DNA from: VAZQ01 sp963835165 | GTDB taxonomy: Bacteria; Pseudomonadota; Alphaproteobacteria; Rhizobiales; Xanthobacteraceae | Reading direction: 5' to 3' | Length of the DNA: 64,000 bases | NCBI GenBank assembly: GCA_963835165.1 | Contig: CAWIGD010000005.1 | Span: 43,400 to 107,399, forward strand | Shown here: piece by piece, positions 9,801 to 15,412 of the stretch | Layout: every line of letters starts with the position of its first letter | How positions within the stretch are numbered: the first letter of the stretch is position 1 | The notes under the pieces: model-generated | The model's database searches: none | Seen by the model: only the letters and a program-made list of their open reading frames with translations | Told to the model about the DNA's origin: nothing | Translations under genes and position numbers: made by a program

Positions 9801-10073
9801 CGGATCCATCAGGCGCGCTTCCGCCGGCGAATATTCGAAGAAGGCCGCATCGAATTGGTCGAAGTCGGCGAGAACCGAAGCGGCTTTCACGTAGGACGGG
9901 TCCTGCAGCAGCTCGGATGATACGCCGGCCGCTGCCAGCTCATCGTCGGTCAGCACGCTGACCAACTCGATCCCCTCGCACAGGTTGCGCCAATAGGTCC
10001 GGGGATCCGCGGCGCCGGGAAAGCGGCACGCCATGCCGATGATCGCAATGCCTGATGATCCCGCTGCCGTCAC
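3816..10073 (-). CDS. Single-module type I polyketide synthase, KS-AT-DH-KR-ACP-TE
   Basis: A 2085-residue modular PKS with a GTG start overlapping the free ACP stop (GTGA). Domains by residue: KS about 8-432 (TACSTSL with Cys180; His316 in ECHGTGT; His356 in NVGHLEQ); AT about 535-830 (GHSVGE, Ser626; HAFH at 725-728, the malonyl-CoA signature); DH about 915-1180 (HRIYGMPVLP, His925; Asp1094 in LLDACLH); KR about 1200-1680 (TGGLGALG, LDD at 1533-1535 implying a B-type alcohol, Tyr1590); ACP about 1725-1790 (LGLDSL, Ser1755); TE about 1830-2085. No ER domain is present, so one cycle gives an enoyl thioester and iteration would give a polyene. The TE nucleophile motif reads GHCLGG (Cys1906) instead of GHSxG. 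There is no N-terminal docking domain. The product is unknown. Confidence 0.95.
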   Translation of the reverse strand: MTAAGSSGIAIIGMACRFPGAADPRTYWRNLCEGIELVSVLTDDELAAAGVSSELLQDPSYVKAASVLADFDQFDAAFFEYSPAEARLMDPQQRLLLEVAWETFEDAGYRVGGAVRPAGVFVGAGGVVSSYFLDRLAFSDELPGQTGSLAHIGNDKDFLSTRISYKLNLTGPSINVQTACSTSLVAVHLACQAILAGECDLALAGAATVRVPQRVGYVSRKGDIRSPDGHCRAFDAEAQGTIFGSGVGAVLLKDLAAAIADGDNIYAVIRGSAINNDGAEKVSYTASSVAGQTRAMLEAMLLADVSPADLGYVECHGTGTIVGDPLEIDALTRAFRARTDRSGFCAIGSVKTNVGHLEQTAGLAALIKVALTLKNGRIPASLNFSKPNPKIDFAAGPFFVNTECRDWPADRPRLAAVNSLGLGGTNAFAVLEQAPPPAGLVAQEEPPLHLFVLSAQTPAALRASIERHHAWLEGQPDANLADICYTLSSGRNHFAHRFATVAAGIAPLRAALAAELQRSAADDGKPASGSRRLAFLFSGQGSQHAGMAAELYRYQPVFRRVVDRCAALLRDRLERPLLDVLFAQNDGTDAIHETAYTQPALFAVQAALIELLRSWGIVPDAVLGHSVGEFAAAYCAGVHTLDDGMSLIAERGCLMQALPRHGAMAAIFADESTVAASIGKAESIAIAAVNAPHNTVISGDRDAVTAIASHFAARGIGSQLLTVSHAFHSPLMQPVIDEFRRIAGAVPARAPQITWISTTSGAAFTAPPDADHWCCHARRAVRFQQGMQALVESGIGDFIEVGPGNALLALGQQCLDGPHAWLGSLGNKRRSDLGEILTSLGELYIRGYEVDWDGFNAPYSRRRVSLPTYPFERRRYWLDDDAGAQSRVSSAAATTMAGRRLRSALPETQFESAYSLTRFEYLGDHRIYGMPVLPLTAGLMALRDAARQHFATDDVVLANLQYREALILPEAGECIVQSILTPVDDATAEFRLTSTEAGAAEEWRTHMAGMARNEAWEEGNGSVSTLEQIKLRCRNQVPAELYYQSLHGTGLQYGPSFRAIQELWRGTDEALTRVRLPPHVAVDGVEALHPALLDACLHVYPALIEDYGNFEQAPQALRHTYLPIGVERFRSNRPGAREVWAHAVRRSAQDDPQTVTIDIAVYREDGSRAATLEGLSLRQLSPQALAPGAAQGRPDWLYLLQWVERPQLKGPPAQRTPDEPSAWLILADQGGVGVALAAKLADRGDMCRLVSVADVVGHDSMCAWSPDDLVKPFAALLAESTKRSVPLRGVIDLWPLDVTTGFMSASELQDSQKIVTGAALALFRAMAEVPAHPGVAPRIWLVSRNAIPALPADPPVEVAAGGLWGLGRSAALEHPRNWGGLVDLESAGQSSPSNDAAALLREMLNGEGEDQVALRAGRRFAARFVRGDVPPAANIPFDIEGHYLITGGLGALGVEVAKWLAARHGVKHLLLVSRRGEEDPNTAPVRRALATLGADAVILKADVTSEQDVRGLLAWIEQSGRPLKGVCHCAGLLDDGIIAQMDWQKFDRVAAPKVAGGWLLHEYTRGLDLTHFVVFSSILSLIGSAGQANYAAANAFLDALVARRRGEGLPGLALNWGPWDETGLATVSGDKGRAIWRARGTEYIPADIGQKALDLLAGSGAAHAAITLTQWPIFFQQFTRVPPLYDRLQEEVGAGRPASGHAGDAAAWRERLKEASAGERRELLIAFVRQQAMKTLGITDTIDASRPLRELGLDSLMSVTLVNRLESVLGIRISTVKLIKGPSIAQVVDDILPDLSVGEAKAAETASAVLAAAPAEGAGRWLVTGGPRAAPRLRLFCFPFAGGGSAVYHNWAKSLDPTIEVVAIEPPGRLGRIGEKPVANLDEFVEHLVTEMQDVLDRPFAFFGHCLGGLTMYETARRLIHRTGSRPAHLFASGARPPDRILDLGTFEEQLTRDLLKLAEFRINLAPYAQPDDVFAELIRHFNIQATEQLLDDPELRQLMLPVIRAEFEMALNYDFVEEPPWDIPITCFAGLDDPYVSRDHALGWGRFTNSRLQVHIRQGAHFAVVEDVAFIHGVINRELSGVVG

Positions 10074-10426
10074 TTGCGCGCTCTTCGTGCCTGCCGACTG
10101 GCCGCACGCTGCATCGCCGCGGCCAGATCACCATCTTCCGCGTGCAGCTTGTCGCCGCCGAAGATGGCGTCGCAGTATGCGCGCACGAGATCATCGACGG
10201 ACCGAACGTTGGTGATCGAGACCGCCTTGGCGAAGGGATCGACACCGAACTCGGCCTCAAGCTCGGCAACGAGAAATGCCAGATCGAGCGAGCTCAGTCC
10301 CAGCGTCGCGTTGAGCTTGTCCGTTCCACCAAACGCGCGCACCTGACCAAACCGTTCCAGTAGGACCGCCCGAATCTTTTCGTGCACGACCGTTTCGATC
10401 TGCGCCGGCGTGCTCGGTTTCAGCAT
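10070..10426 (-). CDS. Discrete acyl carrier protein
   Basis: A 118-residue carrier protein. The phosphopantetheine site is in LGLSSLDLAFLV (about 42-53), with Ser46 the probable attachment residue; the usual Asp before it is Ser. The LVAELEAEFGVDPF helix that follows is typical of ACPs. The gene starts 7 bases inside the SDR gene (ATGCTGA) and overlaps the PKS start by GTGA, so SDR, ACP and PKS are tightly coupled. Next to an acyl-AMP ligase, it most likely carries the activated starter acid to the PKS. The C-terminal tail is basic (RQARRARK). Confidence 0.88.
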   Translation of the reverse strand: MLKPSTPAQIETVVHEKIRAVLLERFGQVRAFGGTDKLNATLGLSSLDLAFLVAELEAEFGVDPFAKAVSITNVRSVDDLVRAYCDAIFGGDKLHAEDGDLAAAMQRAASRQARRARK

Positions 10427-11214
10427 GTGATCCCTCCATCCACCACCAGAATTTGCCCGGTAATGAAGGCCGCCTGTTCGGAGACCAGGAAATAGACGGC
10501 GTTCGCCACGTCCTCCGCGCTGGTCAGCCGCCCGAGCGGCGTGCGGCGGACGATGCGCTGCTTCTGTTCCTCGGTCAGCCCCTTCACCATGTCGCTTTCG
10601 AAATAGCCGGGCGCGACCGAGTTGACGCGGATGTTGCGGGGTCCGAGTTCGCGGGCCAGGCTGCGGGTCAAGCCGTCCAGCCCGGCCTTGGTCGCGCTGT
10701 AGACCGCGACGCCCGCATGTCCACGAACGGCATTCACGGACGAGATATTGACGATGCATCCGCGACCCTGCCGCAGCATCACCCGCGAACACGCCTGTGA
10801 CAGCACGAGCGCCGCGGTCAAATTCACCTCCACGGCTTCGCCGATATCCTGTGTCCGCATGGTCGGCAGAACGCCCTCGACCGCCATGCCCAGGTTGTTG
10901 ACGAGAACGTCGATCCGGCCAAATCGCTCGGCCACCTCCGTGACGTAGCCGCGCAGCGCCTCGCCATCGCGAGCATCCATCGCCGACCAGCAAAATTCCT
11001 TTTTTCGCGGCCCTTGCAGCATTTGCTCGATGAACGCCGTTTTGGTCCGGCTCAATGTCGCCACCGCGTATCGCCTTGCCAGGAATCCCGACACCAGCTC
11101 GGCGCCCAGGCCGCGGCTGCCGCCGGTAACAAGCACTACGTTTCTGGTGGCGGCGCCTGCGCGGCTTTGGCCTCGATCGCGGGAAACCGCACCGAGCTTC
11201 TGGTTCATCAGCAT
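10420..11214 (-). CDS. FabG-like short-chain dehydrogenase/reductase of the PKS operon
   Basis: A 264-residue classical SDR. Seen: cofactor loop TGGSRGLG (30-37), NNLG (106-109), a catalytic Ser in NISSV (about 158), and the YSATK pair Tyr172/Lys176. The C-terminal ITGQILVVDGG is typical of 3-oxoacyl-ACP reductases. It overlaps both neighbours by the same 7-base ATGCTGA arrangement. Probable role: NAD(P)H-dependent reduction of a keto group on the ACP-bound starter or the PKS product. As the PKS has its own KR, this enzyme must act on something else. A second in-frame ATG two codons on is an alternative start. Confidence 0.88.
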   Translation of the reverse strand: MLMNQKLGAVSRDRGQSRAGAATRNVVLVTGGSRGLGAELVSGFLARRYAVATLSRTKTAFIEQMLQGPRKKEFCWSAMDARDGEALRGYVTEVAERFGRIDVLVNNLGMAVEGVLPTMRTQDIGEAVEVNLTAALVLSQACSRVMLRQGRGCIVNISSVNAVRGHAGVAVYSATKAGLDGLTRSLARELGPRNIRVNSVAPGYFESDMVKGLTEEQKQRIVRRTPLGRLTSAEDVANAVYFLVSEQAAFITGQILVVDGGITC

Positions 11215-12566
11215 GCGACGGAACTGCGTACTTTCTTGAATCGATCCCCGTGATGATCGGCGTCCAAGATCTCTATCGCCGCGGGCACCTTGAACCGCTC
11301 AAGACGCTCCTTGCAGAAAGCGCGGACACGCTGCTTGAGCATCTCCGGGTCTTCAGGCGCGACCGGCGTAATTTTCGCTCCAACCACCTGCCCGGTGACC
11401 GCATTCGGCTTCGCAAACACGGTCACGTCCCTGACATTTTCGAGTTGCAGCAGGACATTCTCGATCTCGGTGGGATGAACTTTCTCGCCGCCCACGTTGA
11501 TCAACTCCGACTTGCGGCCCACGATGCGAACGTAATCGCCGTCGACCTCCACGACATCCTGGGTGTTGAACCAACCCTCTTCGTTGAACGGCGAGGGAGC
11601 GTTCAGATATCCGAGCATGGCCGATTGCGATTTGAGCCACAGCACACCGTCGACGATGCGGTGCTCGAAGCCGGCGTTGCCAAGCTTGAGCCATGGCGAA
11701 TCCGAGCCGCGCGATTGCGTGGGCATGATGCCGAGCTCCGACAGTCCATAGGTTTGCTTGAAGCGGACATGCGGCAGGGCTTCGCGGATGGCCTCAAGCG
11801 TGCTCGTCGGCATCGGTTCGGTGCCGTAGGTGACGATCTCGAGCGAGCTGAGATCGTGCCGCTTGATCACATCCGATATCAAAAGCATGCGCAGGAAAGT
11901 GGGCGTGGTAGGCAGGAGTTGGATCCGGTGCGCCGCGATGGCGGAACAGACCGCTTCGGCGGTGCGCTCCGGTGCCGGAACCAGCGTGCCGCCGTTGCAC
12001 AGCACATGGGCCAAGGTGTTGATGCCACCAATGTGGTCGGGCTGAAGGAAGATCAGCGTGCGATGCGCGGATCGAGGGGTTCGGAATTTCTCGAGCAGGC
12101 TGTTGAATTCGAGTGCGGACGCCTTGCTCTGTCCGGTGGAACCGGAACTGAACAGAATGAGACCGGGGGCGCCACACCCGCTGAGCTGCCGAAGCAGCGG
12201 ATGCGTGACCTCACGACCGAACTCCGAGAGCTGCCAGCTGTCGCCGTGGTCGAATTCAATCATGAATTCGACCTCGGCTATGTCCATCATCTGGTTCCAG
12301 CTCCGGGCGGTGGCAGCGGCCAGCGGGACCACGATGTTGCGGTTGAGCAACGCGGCAACGAGCAACGCGCAAAGGTTGGGTGAGTAATCACCACAGATGG
12401 CAAGCGTGCCGCCCGGACGAATGTCACGCCGAAGCAACTCGGCGAGCCAACGGTCGACGGCGTCGCAAAGCTGGTCATATGACCACGCTTCGTCGCGCCA
12501 TATCAAAGCTGGTCGTTGCCCCCAGCCGCGCAGGCGATGGATCAGCCAGTGGCGCTCATCGCGCAT
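11208..12566 (-). CDS. Acyl-AMP ligase (ANL superfamily), starter-acid activation
   Basis: A 452-residue class I adenylate-forming enzyme. Core motifs: LILFSSGSTGQSKA (P-loop, 136-149), QTYGLSELG (271-279), FNTQD (about 333, in place of the usual TGD), RKSELINVGGEK hinge region (351-362), and a C-terminal GDRFKKVR holding the A10-type Lys. It lacks the insertion of fatty acyl-AMP ligases and is short for an acyl-CoA synthetase. With the free ACP two genes downstream, it most likely adenylates a carboxylic acid and loads it on that ACP. The substrate cannot be read from sequence. It ends inside the SDR gene (ATGCTGA overlap). Confidence 0.88.
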   Translation of the reverse strand: MRDERHWLIHRLRGWGQRPALIWRDEAWSYDQLCDAVDRWLAELLRRDIRPGGTLAICGDYSPNLCALLVAALLNRNIVVPLAAATARSWNQMMDIAEVEFMIEFDHGDSWQLSEFGREVTHPLLRQLSGCGAPGLILFSSGSTGQSKASALEFNSLLEKFRTPRSAHRTLIFLQPDHIGGINTLAHVLCNGGTLVPAPERTAEAVCSAIAAHRIQLLPTTPTFLRMLLISDVIKRHDLSSLEIVTYGTEPMPTSTLEAIREALPHVRFKQTYGLSELGIMPTQSRGSDSPWLKLGNAGFEHRIVDGVLWLKSQSAMLGYLNAPSPFNEEGWFNTQDVVEVDGDYVRIVGRKSELINVGGEKVHPTEIENVLLQLENVRDVTVFAKPNAVTGQVVGAKITPVAPEDPEMLKQRVRAFCKERLERFKVPAAIEILDADHHGDRFKKVRSSVAC

Positions 12567-12635
12567 TTTCGACTCACGCGTACTTTATCCGGCATGGGGG
12601 CTGCACACGATTGATCGAACGAGAACTGCGCGACG

Positions 12636-13070
12636 TCATTTGTTTGTCCAGCCGCTTTTCAACGCCTCGAACATGGCCGTCTTTTCCTCCGGCGACCGCG
12701 AGAAAAACCACTTCAAGATATGCATGCCGTCGTCGGAGGTGGGCGGGCTCTCGTCACCCGCTTTGGCCAATTCCTTGGTGATCGTGGCGGCGCGGTCCAA
12801 GGCACGATGAAGCACCAGCGCGCGGGCAGCGGCGAGCCGCAAACCGAAGGGCAGGAGCAGCGAGCTGCCGAAGCCGAAGGCCGACAGGCCGCAGAGCGGC
12901 GCCAGGGCCGCCGCGAGAGCCAACTCGCTATCGTATTCTTTTTTCGGTTCTTTCTTCCCGTCTACCTTCTTTTTGATGTCCGCGACCTCGCTCTGAAGCT
13001 TTTCGATCGCGGCCAGCAACTTCGCCATATCGCCGGCGGGAGAAGCGTAAGACTTGTCCTCGGGTGCCAT
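12636..13070 (-). CDS. Small hypothetical protein in the PKS operon, coiled coil plus hydrophobic segment
   Basis: A 144-residue protein I do not recognise. Residues about 14-45 (MAKLLAAIEKLQSEVADIKK) form a charged heptad-like helix. Residues about 50-90 are hydrophobic and Ala/Leu/Gly-rich (LAPLCGLSAFGFGSSLLLPF) and could be membrane-associated. The tail is amphipathic and ends GWTNK. It lies between the PPTase and the AMP ligase on the same strand, so it is probably co-transcribed with the PKS genes. No enzymatic motif is visible. It could be a membrane anchor or scaffold, but this is speculation. Confidence 0.65.
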   Translation of the reverse strand: MAPEDKSYASPAGDMAKLLAAIEKLQSEVADIKKKVDGKKEPKKEYDSELALAAALAPLCGLSAFGFGSSLLLPFGLRLAAARALVLHRALDRAATITKELAKAGDESPPTSDDGMHILKWFFSRSPEEKTAMFEALKSGWTNK

Positions 13071-13109
13071 CGTTCGCCCTCGTTGCTCATCAACCCAGCC
13101 TTTAGTACC

Positions 13110-13130
13110 GGCAGCATCATAGATGCTGCC
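13110..13130. repeat. Perfect 9-bp inverted repeat in the PPTase-hypothetical gap
   Basis: GGCAGCATC-ATA-GATGCTGCC, perfectly paired with a 3-base loop, in a relatively AT-rich 116-base gap. No T-run follows on the minus strand, so it is not an obvious intrinsic terminator. It could be an operator or an attenuating/processing hairpin inside the PKS operon. Confidence 0.5.
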
Positions 13131-13186
13131 TGCGCCCCTGTAATCGCAGAAAGCGGAACTCTACTTCTAGTCTATAACTAATCATT

Positions 13187-13987
13187 TTACAACCTAGAAT
13201 CCCAGATTTCATTCAAACTTTTCGCGCGGTCTCGGCGATCGGGTCGGGCGCGGGGCGTGACTCCGCTCCAAATGAAATGCTGCAGGCCCCGGAACGGGCG
13301 CGCCGTGGCCAGCGCAGCCACATAACCGGGTTCGACATCGAGGCCGAGAACGAACCAACCGCGGGTGCGTGATCGATCGCCGTCGAGCGAGGCAAGGTGT
13401 CCGGCACCATCGGGCGCGAACTCTATGCGGCCGATGTTGGCAGCGAGGCTCGCGCCCATCGCCTTGACGACGGCTTCCTTCCGGGTCCACAGCGCAAAGA
13501 AACCGTCGCGCCGGGCGTCGCCGCGCAGACCGGCAAGCATTCGTGTTTCTGCCGCCGTGAAATTGCGGCGCGCGATGTGGAAGGCCTGCGGCAGATCATG
13601 CAGCCGTTCGAGATCTATTCCCAGCGGCTGTCCAAGTCTCACCGCCAGGATGCAGCAATCTCCGCTATGCGAGAGGCTGAAGTGGAGGCGAGATGCGGCC
13701 GCCGGCGCAACCAGTCTGGGCTTGCCTAAGCGGGAGCGCCTAAACACAAGGTCGGCGGGGTCGCCGACACCGGCATATCCGGCAAGGATCCGCCGCACGA
13801 TTCCGTGCGACTGAACGAAGTGCATCCGACGCCGCTTATACAAAAAGCGGGCCGCGCGCGCGGCCTCCCGCCGATCGAGAAGAGAGACAAATTTCTCCGT
13901 GCAGTCTTCGTCCTCGACGAGCCGCGCCAGCCATATGTGAATGTCGCCCTCGCCCAGGAATCGCGGAGCGGACGCAGACGACCTCAT
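13187..13987 (-). CDS. 4'-Phosphopantetheinyl transferase, Sfp type
   Basis: A 266-residue Sfp/Gsp-type PPTase that moves phosphopantetheine from CoA to the Ser of carrier proteins. Seen: LHFSLSHSGD (101-110), GIDLE with the metal-binding Asp/Glu (123-127) and FFALWTRKEAVVKAMG (163-178). It most likely activates the free ACP and the PKS ACP of this operon. Its ATG overlaps the thioesterase stop (ATGA), so the two are coupled. The GC-rich C-terminal extension after about residue 230 is not conserved in the family as far as I know. Confidence 0.92.
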   Translation of the reverse strand: MRSSASAPRFLGEGDIHIWLARLVEDEDCTEKFVSLLDRREAARAARFLYKRRRMHFVQSHGIVRRILAGYAGVGDPADLVFRRSRLGKPRLVAPAAASRLHFSLSHSGDCCILAVRLGQPLGIDLERLHDLPQAFHIARRNFTAAETRMLAGLRGDARRDGFFALWTRKEAVVKAMGASLAANIGRIEFAPDGAGHLASLDGDRSRTRGWFVLGLDVEPGYVAALATARPFRGLQHFIWSGVTPRARPDRRDRAKSLNEIWDSRL

Positions 13988-14760
13988 ATTGCTGCTCCGG
14001 CGAGCCGCGGCGCCTGCAGGGTTTCCGCAGGACAGAGATCTCTGACGATCTCGTCAACGAGTGCCCGACCGACTTCGGAAAGATAAAAGTGACCGCCAGG
14101 AAACATCCGGACGCGGAAGCTCGCGGCGGTGTACTCGCTCCAGGCCTGCAAGGAGACGCTGTCGATCGTGTCATCGACGCCCCCGAAGGCAGTGATCGGG
14201 CATGTCAGGCGCGTTCCCGCAGCCGGGCGATGACTTTCGACCAGCGCAAGGTCGCTTCGCAGCGTAGACAGGACTGCGGCCAGCAAATCGGCTCGCTCCA
14301 TCACCATGGGGGGCGTGCCGCCGTACCGGACCAACGCGGCCACTAAGTCCTGGTCGGACAACGAATGGATCGAGCGATGTCCGATCGCACGGCCGGGCGC
14401 CGGGCGCCCCGACACGAACAGATGCGTGGCGGACCGCCCGTCGATAGCGCGCAGCACGCGAGCGGCCTCAAACGCGATGCACGCGCCCGTACTGTGACCG
14501 AAAAACGCAAATGGGATCGTCAACAACGGCTCGAGGACGGCTTGCAGGGTAGGCACCAGGGTGTCCAGATGCGTGACCGCCATCTCCCCGATGCGCTGGC
14601 CATGACCAGGCAGTTCTATGGGACAGAAATCGATATCGAGGGGCATGTACGTCCGCCACGATCGATAGAAGAGGGCGTTGCCTGCCGCGTGCGGAAACCC
14701 GATGACGCGCAGTCGAGCCGTGGCGTTGTCGCTCCGGAAAGGGACCCATTCGTCGAGCAC
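13984..14760 (-). CDS. Type II thioesterase (alpha/beta hydrolase)
   Basis: A 258-residue stand-alone thioesterase of the GrsT/RifR kind. The nucleophile motif is GHSTGA (Ser90); GFPHAAGNALFYRSW near the N-terminus and GGVDD plus GGHFYL toward the C-terminus fit the acid and His of the triad. Such enzymes remove wrong or stalled acyl groups from PKS/NRPS carrier domains. It is the first gene of the compact PKS operon, begins with GTG, and overlaps the PPTase by ATGA. It keeps the canonical Ser, whereas the PKS TE domain has Cys at that position. Confidence 0.9.
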   Translation of the reverse strand: MLDEWVPFRSDNATARLRVIGFPHAAGNALFYRSWRTYMPLDIDFCPIELPGHGQRIGEMAVTHLDTLVPTLQAVLEPLLTIPFAFFGHSTGACIAFEAARVLRAIDGRSATHLFVSGRPAPGRAIGHRSIHSLSDQDLVAALVRYGGTPPMVMERADLLAAVLSTLRSDLALVESHRPAAGTRLTCPITAFGGVDDTIDSVSLQAWSEYTAASFRVRMFPGGHFYLSEVGRALVDEIVRDLCPAETLQAPRLAGAAI

Positions 14761-14836
14761 GATACAATTCCCAACCTTGCTGTTAGCAACGGCGCTGAAC
14801 GTACGCGTTAATTTGGCGCCGCGAAATGCCCGCAGC

Positions 14837-15412
14837 TTACGCCCGTGTTTCGGTTTTTTTCCGCTTGGCGCGTTTTGCGACCGGATAATCGGTCAGGGTC
14901 TCCATCAACGCCCTGGCCTCCTGCAAATCAGGCGTCTCGAAGCCTTCCGTGAATTTGCCGTAGACTGATCGAATGAGTTTCAGAGCGTCCTTATCTCGCC
15001 CTTGCGCTCTCCAAAGCCGCGCAAGGTCGCAAGACGTGCGCAATTCCCAGCAAAGCGCCTGCTGGCGGCGCGCGATCTCCAAACTCTTAGTGAGCAGATT
15101 CTCGACCTCATCGGCTTTTGCGCGCCCTGCGGCCAGGAGAAGACCTGCCTTGATGCGCAGTACTTCAGCCAAGGCCCAGCGCTCCCCGGTCTCGTCCGAC
15201 GTTGCGAGAGCCTGCTCAATCGCGTGCAAGGCGGCACCATTGCGACCGCCCTTGGCATGAACCTCGGCTTCGAGCGCGAGGAACATCGGCATCCAAAGCC
15301 TTGCTCCTGTCTTCCGCCAAGCGTCGAGTCCGCTGCGCAGCATGGCGATCCCGGCGTCCGGCTCGCCCTCCCGAGTCCCGGCCCAGCCGTGAAGAATTTG
15401 TCCCACCGGCCG
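14837..15412 (-). pseudogene. C-terminal TPR part of the cyclase regulator, out of frame with its N-terminus
   Basis: About 190 residues of helical TPR-like sequence (GQILHGWAG onward: DAGIAMLRSGLDAWRKTGA, AIEQALATSDETGERWALAE, LTKSLEIARRQ, a Lys-rich end). It continues the upstream protein after a one-base shift within about 15403-15413. Removing one G there would join the frames as FWAAVGQILHG. Taken together the two frames give a protein of about 1130 residues, a normal length for this family. It is either a real frameshift or a sequencing error. Confidence 0.75.
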
